Positions 30,411 to 38,300 are shown, counted from the stretch's first letter. The stretch is 64,000 nt of DNA from Psychrosphaera algicola (GCF_028401425.1 NZ_JAQOMS010000002.1:558001-622000), one strand, 5' to 3'. Made by a program: numbers and translations. The notes: generated by a model from the sequence alone, not told the origin.

Positions 30411-30749
30411 ATGACATCGAGAAAAAATACAACGCAATCCGCCGAAGGGACGCTATGCCCAATGCCTCAGATAGCAAAACTCATTGGAGGAAAATGGAAA
30501 TTAATTGTGCTGCAAATTTTGATTTTTCATGGAACTCACAGATTCAATGAGTTACGCCGGAAGATCGAAGGCATCACTCAAGCTATGCTTACAAACCAGT
30601 TAAGAGCACTGGAAGAGGATGGATTAATATCGAGAAAAGTTTACGCGGAAGTTCCTCCACGCGTCGAGTACTCTGCTACGCAAAAAGCAATGGATTTAAA
30701 TGAAATGTTTGAAGCCATGCATCGCTGGTGGGTTACGTATGAAGGCTAA
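30411..30749 (+). CDS. Cassette gene: HxlR family regulator
   Basis: A winged-helix regulator. The start may be at 30375, but I prefer the ATG at 30411, where the conserved part begins. It has CPMPQIAKLIGGKWKLIVLQIL, FNELRRKIEGITQAMLTNQLRALEEDGLI and VPPRVEYSAT with an active-site-like Cys (residue 17). HxlR regulators respond to reactive species or quinones. It lies on the plus strand, against the direction of most cassettes, and is divergent from the SRPBCC gene; the 83 to 119 bases between them must hold its own promoter. Its attC follows immediately. Confidence 0.8.
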   Translation: MTSRKNTTQSAEGTLCPMPQIAKLIGGKWKLIVLQILIFHGTHRFNELRRKIEGITQAMLTNQLRALEEDGLISRKVYAEVPPRVEYSATQKAMDLNEMFEAMHRWWVTYEG

Positions 30750-30845
30750 CGCCTCGTTAAGAGGCAAATAATATGTTGGCTAAAATAAGTGAGGCACGAA
30801 CAAATAGCCAACTGTTATTTGTCCTTCTTTAATGACTTGTTATGT
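30746..30845 (-). repeat. attC of the RelBE cassette
   Basis: Starts CTAACGCCTCGTTAAGAGGC and ends GACTTGTTATG. The stem TGTTGGCTA faces TAGCCAACTG. Of the main type. In the leftward cassette order it follows the toxin-antitoxin cassette. Confidence 0.85.
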
Positions 30846-30899
30846 TTCATCGCTTATACTAAACCTAATTAACGACCACTTTAAAGTACTGGTGATAGT

Positions 30900-31148
30900 A
30901 TGACAACTAGAATATTAACTGAAGCTGCTGCAAGTATAAGCGAATTAAAAGCTAATCCAATGAAGGTTGCTTTAAGCGCACATGGTGAAGCCATTGCTGT
31001 TTTAAATAGAAATGAACCTGCCTTTTACTGCATACCAGCAGACACGTATGAGTTTATGATGGATCACATGGAAGATCTAGAGCTATTAGCAATTGCTGAG
31101 CAACGTAAAAATGAAGCTAGCATAAAGGTTAGCTTAAATGAGTTATGA
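30900..31148 (+). CDS. Cassette gene: Phd/RelB-type antitoxin
   Basis: An 82-residue antitoxin with TRILTEAAASISELKANPMK and GEAIAVLNRNEPAFYCIPADTYE, the prevent-host-death form. It neutralises the downstream RelE-like toxin and overlaps it by 11 bases. It reads rightward, against the cassette direction, so it carries its own promoter (30846-30899). Such pairs help to stabilise integron arrays. Confidence 0.85.
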   Translation: MTTRILTEAAASISELKANPMKVALSAHGEAIAVLNRNEPAFYCIPADTYEFMMDHMEDLELLAIAEQRKNEASIKVSLNEL

Positions 31149-31425
31149 GTTAGAATTTAAAAAGTCAGCACTAAAAGAATGGAAAAAACTAGGGACAACT
31201 ATTCAAGCTCAATTTAAGAAAAAGCTCGTAGATATTCTAGAAAATCCACACATTGATAGCGCAAAATTGTCTGGAGGTAATGAACTTTACAAAATAAAAT
31301 TGAGGCAAGCTGGCTATAGGTTAGTTTATGAAGTGAACGATTCAGTGGTTACAGTGACAGTCATTTCTGTTGGAAAACGTGACAAAGGAAAAGTATATAA
31401 AGTTGCGATGGACAGATTAGTATAG
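31138..31425 (+). CDS. Cassette gene: RelE-type toxin
   Basis: A 95-residue RelE-family toxin. MSYELEFKKSALKEWKKLG and LYKIKLRQAGYRLVYEVND with ISVGKRDKGKVY match E. coli RelE closely, including the basic residues (Lys, Arg) and Tyr used to cleave mRNA in the ribosome A site. It is preceded by its antitoxin. Confidence 0.88.
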   Translation: MSYELEFKKSALKEWKKLGTTIQAQFKKKLVDILENPHIDSAKLSGGNELYKIKLRQAGYRLVYEVNDSVVTVTVISVGKRDKGKVYKVAMDRLV

Positions 31426-31430
31426 AAACA

Positions 31431-31498
31431 TAACGCCCGCATTTGCGGCTGGTTTGGAGCGCAGCGGAAAACCAGTCCGACAACATGCGCTTGTTATG
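31431..31498 (-). repeat. Short attC (68 bases)
   Basis: TAACGCCCGCATTTG and CATGCGCTTGTTATG are its ends. GGCTGGTTTGGAGCGCAGC faces AAACCAGTCC. It resembles the short attC of class 1 integron cassettes rather than the main type here. Confidence 0.75.
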
Positions 31499-32210
31499 TT
31501 TTGGGTAGTTTAAGACCATGCTCAGCCTCTAGATACTTAAGAACTTTATGTAGTGCTCTATATATATTTAATTCATTAGCACCAAATGGGTAGTATCCAC
31601 TGATTAACTGTTCGGCAGGAATGTCTCGGGGCACGGTTCTCCGTTTGTATTCATTTTCACCATCGTAAAATTTGACAGGGTAACGAAATGAGCGACCTTC
31701 ACTTTCTAATTCGCCCCAACTCCCGTAATTTTGAATATTCCCGTTGTAACACTCGCTACCTATGATGTTCTCGATATCAATCAAAATATTCTTCAGCGGA
31801 TCGATTTCGGCTCGTGTCCGTTGGATCGCCTCATAACTTGAGGCCTTGTTCTGTATATATTCAAGCTGACCCCGAAAATAGTTGTCATTCTCTGATTGAG
31901 CCTCAAGCACCCATTGGTTATATAAATCGTTTCCCTGATTGCCGTTTGAAAGCTCTTTCAATTCTACGATTGCTTCTAGTTCGTCTTGAATTGAAGAAAA
32001 ACGTTCTTCCCAGCTTTCGAAACTTTCCTTGGCCTCTTGGATTAAAGTTTCTTTTTCTTCATCAGAAATGCATGAATAATCTAGAGCCACAAAATTTCTA
32101 TATGCATCAAGCTCTTCCTTGACTGTGTAAGTTTGCATTTCCTTGTCTTCAGGCCACGCTTCTTTTGCAGCACTTGTGATTTCTTCAATTACTGAGTCAG
32201 GAACTGGCAT
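31494..32210 (-). CDS. Cassette gene: large acidic protein of unknown function
   Basis: A 238-residue, strongly acidic, helical protein. Residues 30-130 are likely coiled coil (EAKESFESWEERFSSIQDELEA, ELKELSNGN) and the C-terminal part is more globular (RSFRYPVKFYDGENEYKRR). A strong ribosome site, AAGGAGG, precedes the ATG at 32210. No family recognised. Its downstream attC is the 68-base one. Confidence 0.65.
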   Translation of the reverse strand: MPVPDSVIEEITSAAKEAWPEDKEMQTYTVKEELDAYRNFVALDYSCISDEEKETLIQEAKESFESWEERFSSIQDELEAIVELKELSNGNQGNDLYNQWVLEAQSENDNYFRGQLEYIQNKASSYEAIQRTRAEIDPLKNILIDIENIIGSECYNGNIQNYGSWGELESEGRSFRYPVKFYDGENEYKRRTVPRDIPAEQLISGYYPFGANELNIYRALHKVLKYLEAEHGLKLPKT

Positions 32211-32227
32211 TTAACCTCCTTGAAAAC

Positions 32228-32241
32228 ATAACCCCTGTTAT
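32228..32241 (-). repeat. Remnant of an attC reduced to its outer bases
   Basis: Between two cassette genes only ATAACCCCTGTTAT is left. Normal sites here carry 70-110 bases between TAAC and GTTAT. The stem-loop has been lost, so the two flanking genes probably move as one cassette. Confidence 0.6.
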
Positions 32242-32528
32242 AAGCACACTGCTGCACAGTTACCATATATAATTTTAATAATGAGTCCATCATCATCGCT
32301 AAACTCAGCAATATTTAACCCGTTAAGTTCAGAAAACTTTGCATCCGATATATATACAGGATCATTTACAAAATTGAAGTCTACGCTATCAAATCTGATG
32401 CTCCAACTCACCCTTTGATAATCTTCAATAGTAAGAATAAACATATCCTTATCGAAATCAAATTCATATTTCTTAACTTGGCTATCAGGCCAGCATATTT
32501 TGGACAAATGACGATTCAAGTTACTCAT
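32238..32528 (-). CDS. Cassette gene: small protein of unknown function
   Basis: A 96-residue soluble protein rich in aromatic and acidic residues (KYEFDFDKDMFILTIEDYQ, VSWSIRFDSVDFNFV) ending IIKIIYGNCAAVCL. It has the look of a small beta-rich immunity-type protein, but I recognise no family. The stop lies in the attC remnant. Confidence 0.6.
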   Translation of the reverse strand: MSNLNRHLSKICWPDSQVKKYEFDFDKDMFILTIEDYQRVSWSIRFDSVDFNFVNDPVYISDAKFSELNGLNIAEFSDDDGLIIKIIYGNCAAVCL

Positions 32529-32714
32529 AATCCTATGTGCTTATAACGCCCAAATAACAGGCTAAGTAATAGTTGGCTAAAATTGTGTAGCGAAGCGAAA
32601 CGTAGCCAACTGTTACGTGTCCTTGTTAATTTTCTTGATACTTATTGAACCTTCTCCCCGAAGTTTAGCTTTTAGCTAAACTTCAAGGCGACCAAACCAA
32701 AAGGAGAAAGCTCA

Positions 32715-33759
32715 ATGAAATTTTATACTAAATTACACAATTTTTACTGCGGAATCGACCTACATGCTCGAATTCTTTATGTCTGCATATTAAATAACAA
32801 AGGCGAAAAGGTTCTTCACCAGAAGATTGGCGCTGATAAACGAGCGTTATTAAATTTGCTGCAACCCTATATAGGTGACGTGGTCGTTGCCGTTGAGTGT
32901 ATGCATTGCTGGTATTGGGTCAGTGATTTATGCGCTGAGCACAACATTGATTTTGTCCTAGGTCATGCTTTATATATGAAGGCTATCCACGGTGGTAAAG
33001 CCAAAAACGATAAAATCGACTCATATAAAATTGCTAGTTTGTTAAGAGGCGGTAACTTTCCTCTTGCCTATGATTATCCAAGAGAGATGAGAGCGACTCG
33101 CGATTTACTGCGCCGACGAACTAAGTTGGTTCAGCATGGAGCCCAACTTAAAGCTCATGTTGTAAACACGAATAGCCAATACAACTACCCTGCTCTTGAG
33201 TTAAACATGAAGAATAAATGTGTCAGGGATGAGTTTAAATCCCGCTATGACGATGAGGTGGTTCAGCGAAACGTAACCTTTGATTTAGTCATTCTCGAAA
33301 GTTATGCCCTAGAGTTAAAAAAACTAGAATGTTTTTAGAAAATAAAGCAAAGCAACATCGACCTGACTACTATGCTCAGCTCAGAACGGTGCTTATAGCA
33401 TTGGTTTAATCCTAGCCATGACTATCTTATATGAGATTGGGGATATCAACCGTTTTGAGTCCGTACAAAATTTTGCTTCCTACTCTCGATTAGTGAAATG
33501 TAAGGCTGAATCCGCTGGGAAAACCTACGGCACAAGTGGCAATAAAATTGGAAACGGTCATCTTAAATGGGCATTCAGTGAAGCAGCCGTGCTCTATTTA
33601 CGAGGTAATGACAAAGCTAGACGCTACCTAAACAAACTGCAAAAACGCATGAGCAAAGCCAAAGCGTTATCGGCTTTAGCACACAAGCTTGGTCGAGCAG
33701 TCTATTTCATGTTAAAGAATAAAACGGTATTTGATGATGAACGTTTTTTAAAAGCTTAA
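32715..33759 (+). CDS. IS110-family transposase (frameshifted)
   Basis: RNA-guided DEDD recombinase. The N-terminal RuvC-like domain begins CGIDLHARILYVCILNNKGE (first catalytic Asp) and includes VVAVECMHCWYW and KNDKIDSYKIASLLRGGNFP. The C-terminal Tnp domain includes YGTSGNKIGNGHLKWAFSEAA with Ser residues. The frame slips at about 33340 (a T run one short) and near 33392-33400. The repaired length is about 345 residues. The gene lies 77 bases from the element's left end. Confidence 0.85.
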
Positions 33760-34258
33760 GTCGCACAATGGGGTGAGCTGAACGCCTAACTAGATAAGAA
33801 AGAACTATCGCGTGTTATTTGTGGCCTATTTGTTTTAAGCAACATATCGCAGGTAAATATAGTCGCTGTATAAGCTACTAGGTCTTGATTAGACACCCCA
33901 TTGGTGCGCATTAACAATGAGCAAAATTGTTTACACCTTAGCTGAGCCTGAAACTAACTGGACTTATGAGCCAACTGACTTGAATAGCGCCTTCGTAAGG
34001 TTAACCGATGAATGTCTCGGCTTTGGCATCCTGCGTCGCTCTACCTCCTAAATCCATTTAGTCGTAGTGCCCCTAACCAACAAAAGGAATGACGGAGTTA
34101 GGCAGTGATGAGATCACAATAAGAGAGCCTCTATATGTGTTTGCCGTAAACAATTTTAACGGCCACAATGACATTGCGAAGTAGATTATTTTGCTGATTG
34201 ACGAATACAATTAGCTGCCTAACAGCAGCTAAAAAGATCCTATTGTCTATTTGACGGA
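33760..34258 (+). ncRNA. Candidate bridge RNA region of the IS1111-type element
   Basis: This is 500 bases without a gene, between the transposase and the right inverted repeat. A perfect 10-base inverted repeat (CAATGGGGTG at 33766-33775, CACCCCATTG at 33894-33903) encloses 118 bases. A further hairpin, CCTAAC facing GTTAGG, lies near 34070. In IS1111 elements the bridge RNA is encoded at the right end. I infer its place from that, not from a covariance model. Confidence 0.35.
34030..34066. repeat. 37-base hairpin motif, copy 2
   Basis: Same flanks as at 12617-12653 with one base changed in the left flank. The inner hairpin is TAAATCCATTTA here against CACATCCTTGTG there. Two stem pairs differ and both changes keep the pairing. 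Confidence 0.5.
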
Positions 34259-34283
34259 AGAAGGTTCATATGTGTTATACGTA

Positions 34284-34694
34284 CTATGGCACAAGTTCTA
34301 AATTACATTCAACTCTTTGCTTTATAGCTAAATCTTTACATTTAGCTTCAGGGTATTTATTAAGAAATTCAATTATAACTTGGTTGCTTTCATATGTAGG
34401 ACTATTCATATTTAACTCATCACAGTATTCACCTACACATCGATTGTCCCAATCATACTTAGTAAGAATGAAAAACCTCAATGCTTTTGAAACTTCATTG
34501 GTATCCTTTAGTGATCGTTTATACAAATCAATATCTCGTCGAATTTGTAACTCAGGATCAGTAGCCATTTTTATGAATTCATCAAATCTTTGGAATGAAT
34601 CGTTGGCGATATTTATTGAGTTGAATGCCGTACCTGCGATAAAACTAATTATGCACAATATCAATACAATCAATGAAACTAGAAATTTACGCAT
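34284..34694 (-). CDS. Cassette gene: membrane-anchored protein of unknown function
   Basis: A 136-residue protein with one N-terminal membrane segment (MRKFLVSLIVLILCIISFIAGTAF) and a charged periplasmic or cytosolic part. Three Cys residues (RCVGEYC, KCKDLA, ECNLELV) suggest disulfides. No family recognised. Confidence 0.62.
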   Translation of the reverse strand: MRKFLVSLIVLILCIISFIAGTAFNSINIANDSFQRFDEFIKMATDPELQIRRDIDLYKRSLKDTNEVSKALRFFILTKYDWDNRCVGEYCDELNMNSPTYESNQVIIEFLNKYPEAKCKDLAIKQRVECNLELVP

Positions 34695-34710
34695 ATATTC
34701 CCTGTACGTA

Positions 34711-34801
34711 TAACGCCCAAATAATGGGCTAAAAATAGAGGGCTAAAATTGAGCGAAGCGAACAGCCCGCTGTTTTTAGTCCTGTTAATTTGCTTGTTAT
34801 A
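34711..34801 (-). repeat. attC of the main type
   Basis: TAACGCCCAAATAATGGGC begins it and GCTTGTTAT ends it. The stem is GAGGGCTAAAATTGAGCGAAGCGAACAGCCCGC-like with TTAGTCC on the right. Confidence 0.82.
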
Positions 34802-35156
34802 TGCCGCTACTAGATGGTGCGAAAAATTGAAAAAACACCATTAAAAACACCGACAATATTAAGTAACCGCTAGTTGTGACACCTATAGGGATTACAACTG
34901 CTTGCCACGGTTTTAAAATTAGTAATTTACGAATAACAAACACAAAAATACCAACAGATAAAATAGTATTTGCTATACCGTCCAGATCTAATGTGAAAAC
35001 CACAAGATTACAAAGTAGCTCTATAGAAGCTAAAGTTGACGCAAGAATAAAACATCTTTTAACTCGAAGCGAATCAACCTTAAGCCACTTGAGCACTATA
35101 TAAAAAATACCAGCATAAACAGGTATCATCAATAATGGAAAGAAATATATTAGCAC
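34797..35156 (-). CDS. Cassette gene: four-helix membrane protein
   Basis: A 119-residue, highly hydrophobic protein with four predicted membrane helices: residues 3-22, 37-58, 63-80 and 88-112. Charged residues between the helices suggest both ends are on the same side. I recognise no family. Confidence 0.62.
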   Translation of the reverse strand: MLIYFFPLLMIPVYAGIFYIVLKWLKVDSLRVKRCFILASTLASIELLCNLVVFTLDLDGIANTILSVGIFVFVIRKLLILKPWQAVVIPIGVTTSGYLILSVFLMVFFQFFAPSSSGI

Positions 35157-35264
35157 CCGACTTCCTTAGGCATATAACGCCTCACTAAGAGGCTAATAAT
35201 AGTTGGTTAAAATAAGCGACGAAGGAGCAAAAACCAACTGTTATTTGTCCTCATTGAGTGACTT

Positions 35265-35511
35265 ATAGTTGCTCCGTTCCACTAATTAATCTGTTTACCT
35301 AGCTCATTAATAAGCGGAATATGCTTCTGTTGCTTACGAATATTTGAGCGCAAACACTCGATGCTTTTAACAAGACTTTCGGAGCAACAGAGGTCACTTG
35401 TTTCAATACGCATATTCAGGGATTGCCGTTTATATCGACTATCTATAAGACCTGCGAGAAACAATATTTCAGCCATATTCCATGGTTAACTTTACGCTTC
35501 GGAGTTAAAAA
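35265..35511 (+). ncRNA. Candidate bridge RNA region of the IS110-type element
   Basis: The non-coding left end of the element. TTGCTCCG at 35269-35276 is complementary to CGGAGCAA at 35380-35387, enclosing 103 bases. No gene is supported. The assignment rests on known IS110 architecture. Confidence 0.33.
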
Positions 35512-36778
35512 ATGAAAGTATTTAATCCTTCCGATTTTACTGCTCTTATCGCTATTGATTGGGCCGACCGTAAGCACGACATTTGTGAACTCGATCACCA
35601 AAACAACAAACCCATTTTTAGCGTAATTTCCTCTAAACCCGAGGCGATTAGTGCTTGGGCTAATGCTTTAAAGCAGAAGTACAATGGGCAACAAATTGCG
35701 GTCGCCTGTGAATTAAAAAAGGGGCCTTTAATTTACGCATTAAGTAAATTTAAACATATCGTTTTGTTTACTATCAATCCGTCAACTGTCGCAAAATACC
35801 GAAAGGCATTTACACATAGCGGTGCCAAAGATGACCCCACTGATGCAGCTATCCAATTAGAAATATTGCAACAGCACATGAGTAAATTAAAAGTTATCAC
35901 TCCCGACACCGAAAGTATTAGGTCACTAGCTCAACTGGTGGAATACCGCCGAACACTGGTGCAGGACCGAGTTGACTTAACGAATAGGCTCTCCACTACA
36001 TTAAAAATTATTACCCGCATGTACTTGATTGGTTTAAAGAAAAAGACAGCATGATAATCTGTGATTTTCTTTCACGTTGGCCATCACTTGCACAAGTTAA
36101 ACGGGCTAGAAAGCAAACCTTAATTGACTTTTTTAACCAACACAATTCACGTTACTCAGCGGTAAATGAAAAGCGTATTATAGAAATTAAGCAAGCTGAA
36201 CCATTAACGAACGACAATGCCATAATCAGTCCTAACCAACTTCTTGTTGAATGTTTGATTGGGCAACTCAAGCAATTAATGTCATCAATCGAACGATTCG
36301 ACCATGAGATAAAATCGATTTATAAAAAGAACAGCGACCGATTTATTTATGATAGCTTGCTAGGAGCTGGTCCCCAAATGGCCCCTCGATTATTAGCCGC
36401 AATGGGGTCAAATCGCGAGCGTTACCAGTCATGTGAAGAGATACAAAAATACGCCGGTATTGCTCCTGTAACGGAACGAAGTGGCAAAAAGAATGGATAC
36501 ATTGGCGCTACTCATGCACAACCTTTTTAAGGCAGACATTTGTAGAATGGGCTGGTCAATCAGTGCGATATTCGTTTTGGGCCAAAGCTTATTACCAACA
36601 ACAAGTAAGCAAAGGAAAGCCACATAATACTATCATTCGTGCGCTGGCATTTAAGTGGATAAGGATACTGTTTAGATGTTGGAAAACAAAGACGGCATAC
36701 GATGAAACAACCTACCTTGAAGCACTAAAGCGTAAGGGCTCACCCCTTCTGAAATATGCGGTGGAAAGTGAGTATTAA
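35512..36778 (+). CDS. IS110-family transposase (two frameshifts)
   Basis: The N-terminal DEDD domain has LIAIDWADRKHDICELDHQ, VACELKKGPLIYAL, NPSTVAKYRKAFTHSGAKDDPTDA. The C-terminal Tnp_20 domain has LLGAGPQMAPRLLAAMGSNRERYQSCEEIQKYAGIAPVTERSGK and ends KTAYDETTYLEALKRKG. The frame slips near 36010 (A run one short) and near 36503. Repaired length is about 422 residues. A different lineage from the transposase at 32715. Confidence 0.85.
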
Positions 36779-36812
36779 TACTTGCTGTCCACCTCAGGGC
36801 GTGTTGTTAGGG

Positions 36813-37130
36813 TTACTTTGACACCTGATAACCCAATGATTTTATTACTTGGATTGTGTCAAATACCACTTTATTTTTAACTGCTTGGTCAGCTTGAATG
36901 ATAACAGTAACAGATTCACAAGATTCTTTAACTATTTGATGCTTAGTACGAAGTAAACTTTTAGAAAATTGAGCGTCACCAATTTTGACTTGATTGTCAC
37001 TTGAGATTGAAACCCAAACGCTTCCTTGTTTAACCGCTCCAGAACAAGTAACAATATCAATAGGCTGATCTTTACAGCCTGAAAGAATAAGCAGAAATAT
37101 TGCTAATGCTACGAATCTAATTATTTGCAC
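36813..37130 (-). CDS. Cassette gene: ExbD/TolR-like lipoprotein
   Basis: A 105-residue protein with a lipoprotein signal (LAIFLLILSGC, lipobox LSGC at about residue 19). The mature part resembles the periplasmic domain of ExbD/TolR (VTVIIQADQAVKNKVVFDTI, then VIKSLGYQV). A lone ExbD-like domain tethered to the membrane by lipid would be unusual. The match is to the fold pattern only. Confidence 0.6.
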   Translation of the reverse strand: MQIIRFVALAIFLLILSGCKDQPIDIVTCSGAVKQGSVWVSISSDNQVKIGDAQFSKSLLRTKHQIVKESCESVTVIIQADQAVKNKVVFDTIQVIKSLGYQVSK

Positions 37131-37148
37131 ATACTTTCCTTGTAACCC

Positions 37149-37244
37149 TAACGCCTAATTAACAGGCAAAAAATAGTTGGTTAAAATAAGCGACGAAGGA
37201 GCAAAAACCAACTGTTTTTTGTCCTTGTTTAATTTCTTGTTATG
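37149..37244 (-). repeat. attC of the main type
   Basis: TAACGCCTAATTAACAGGC and TTTCTTGTTATG are the ends. AAAAAATAGTTGGTT faces AACCAACTGTTTTTT almost perfectly, with the GCGACGAAGGAGCA loop between. Confidence 0.9.
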
Positions 37245-37247
37245 TTT

Positions 37248-37679
37248 CTAATCTTCAGGGTACGCGCATAAAACAATGGCGATACCTAAATCCGCAGTGT
37301 TTTTTAATAACGGTGGATCTAAATATATACTCATATTTATGCTATCAACACTAAACCAGCCAACAAAGTATTCAATTACCCCACCAGTAGAGCGCAATTT
37401 ATTGAAGAAATCTTTATGCTTTTCTAATTCCGCATTTTTTTGAGCTATGAACTCTTCGAATAAAACTTCTTCTGCATCTATTCGTTTGCCATCACATAAA
37501 TCTAAATTCCAGAACATGTCCTCATATGAACCACCAAGAAGCCGACCGTTTTTTGTTACCCTCAAGTCACCCGTGTCATGTGAAATCGTAGGTGATAAAG
37601 ATAACGTGTCACTTATCGTTTTGGCATCAACTTGGGGATGTGAAATTTTTAATGAGACACGAAACTTATAATCTGGCAC
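37248..37679 (-). CDS. Cassette gene: DUF4279 protein
   Basis: A 143-residue protein with the DUF4279 pattern: VSLKISHPQVDAKTISDTL, SHDTGDLRVTKNGRLLGGSY, then FFNKLRSTGGVIEYFVGWF and a final ADLGIAIVLCAYPED. Members are often found near polymorphic toxins and in mobile gene clusters. The function is unknown. Intact. Confidence 0.75.
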   Translation of the reverse strand: MPDYKFRVSLKISHPQVDAKTISDTLSLSPTISHDTGDLRVTKNGRLLGGSYEDMFWNLDLCDGKRIDAEEVLFEEFIAQKNAELEKHKDFFNKLRSTGGVIEYFVGWFSVDSINMSIYLDPPLLKNTADLGIAIVLCAYPED

Positions 37680-37697
37680 TGACCATCCCTAGAAACA

Positions 37698-37796
37698 TAA
37701 CGCCTCATTCAGAGGCAATAAAATTGCTGGTTAAAATTAGCGAGGCACGAGCAAAAACCAGCTGTTTTTTGTCCTGCTGAAATGACTTGTTAGTTG
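37698..37796 (-). repeat. attC of the main type
   Basis: TAACGCCTCATTCAGAGGC and GACTTGTTAG bound it. TGCTGGTTA faces AAACCAGCTG; TTTGTCC precedes the right end. Confidence 0.88.
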
Positions 37797-37800
37797 TACG

Positions 37801-38172
37801 TTATTCACCAGCCTCTAGAATCATTTGATCACGCCATATGGTTACGTTATCCCACTTTTCATCGGTAGTCCCATTATGCGACCAAAACACAACCTCACCT
37901 TTATTATTGATGCAATAGTAATCGGAGTTGTCTTCACAAATAGGCATGAGTTCTACTGGTAAATCGTAAAATTTTCGTGCACTCACTAAAGCTTCATATA
38001 TGTCAGCATAACTTGGTGGGTCGACGATTTCCAATGTTTCAAGAGGAGCATCACCTAGATTATATCCAGATTTAATGAATGCCACATATTCGGGTGGAAA
38101 AGTGAAACCTAGTTTTTCTTGCGCTTTTGCAATTTCAATATCGGTAGGTATTCTCAGTTCAAATTCTTCCAT
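37801..38172 (-). CDS. Cassette gene: SMI1/KNR4 (SUKH) family protein
   Basis: A 123-residue SUKH-fold protein: EIAKAQEKLGFTFPPEYVAFIKSGYN at the N-terminus, then ADIYEALVSARKFYDLP and DNSDYYCINNKGEVVFWSHN. In bacteria SUKH proteins are frequent immunity proteins against nuclease toxins of contact-dependent or type VI systems. No toxin is nearby, so it would be an orphan immunity cassette. Confidence 0.82.
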   Translation of the reverse strand: MEEFELRIPTDIEIAKAQEKLGFTFPPEYVAFIKSGYNLGDAPLETLEIVDPPSYADIYEALVSARKFYDLPVELMPICEDNSDYYCINNKGEVVFWSHNGTTDEKWDNVTIWRDQMILEAGE

Positions 38173-38198
38173 TTACTCTGACTCGGATTAAGTACAAC

Positions 38199-38300
38199 TA
38201 ACGCCTCACTAAGAAGCAAAACAGTTTGTTGGACTGGTTGTTGCGGTGTTTGCAAGAACCGGTTCAACTCTGTTTTGTCTTTCTTTAGTGACTTGTTAGC
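38199..38300 (-). repeat. attC, variant stem
   Basis: TAACGCCTCACTAAGAAGC and GACTTGTTAGC are the ends. The inner stem (ACAGTTTGTTGGACTGGTTGTTGCGG facing GAACCGGTTCAACTCTGT) differs from the main type. Confidence 0.8.

Larger units (their letters stand above)
32638..34272 (+). mobile_element. IS110-family element, IS1111 group
   Basis: About 1635 bases. Sub-terminal inverted repeats TGAACCTTCT (32646-32655) and AGAAGGTTCA (34259-34268) lie 8 and 4 bases from the ends, as in the IS1111 group. The target dinucleotide TG is present on both sides. The transposase is near the left, with 500 non-coding bases to its right, which is where IS1111 elements carry the bridge RNA gene. It is inserted in an attC. 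This is the behaviour of the IS1111-attC group. Confidence 0.82.
32544..34279 (-). repeat. attC split by an IS1111-type element
   Basis: The left part is 32544-32637 (TAACGCCCAAATAACAGGC, AGTTGGCTA stem, AGCCAACTGTTACGTGTCC, TTAATTTTCTTG) and the right part begins TGTTATACG at 34273. Rejoining at the duplicated TG gives a complete attC. The break is three bases from the outer TAAC/GTTA core. Confidence 0.82.
35265..36803 (+). mobile_element. IS110-family element, IS110 group
   Basis: About 1540 bases with a TT dinucleotide on both sides (35263-35264 and 36804-36805). No terminal inverted repeats are evident, as expected for the IS110 group. A 247-base non-coding left end precedes the transposase; IS110-group elements carry the bridge RNA gene there. 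Ends are inferred from the two attC halves. Confidence 0.78.
35175..36812 (-). repeat. attC split by an IS110-type element
   Basis: The left part is 35175-35264 (TAACGCCTCACTAAGAGGC, TAGTTGGTT, GCGACGAAGGAGCA loop, AACCAACTG, TTTGTCC, GAGTGACTT) and the right part begins TTGTTAGGG at 36804. The break lies at the same place, next to the outer core GTTA, as in the IS1111-split attC. Confidence 0.82.

Noticed and set aside
35282..35476. 64-codon minus-strand frame inside the second IS110 element
   Set aside because: It lies in the non-coding left end expected to hold the bridge RNA and has no ribosome site.
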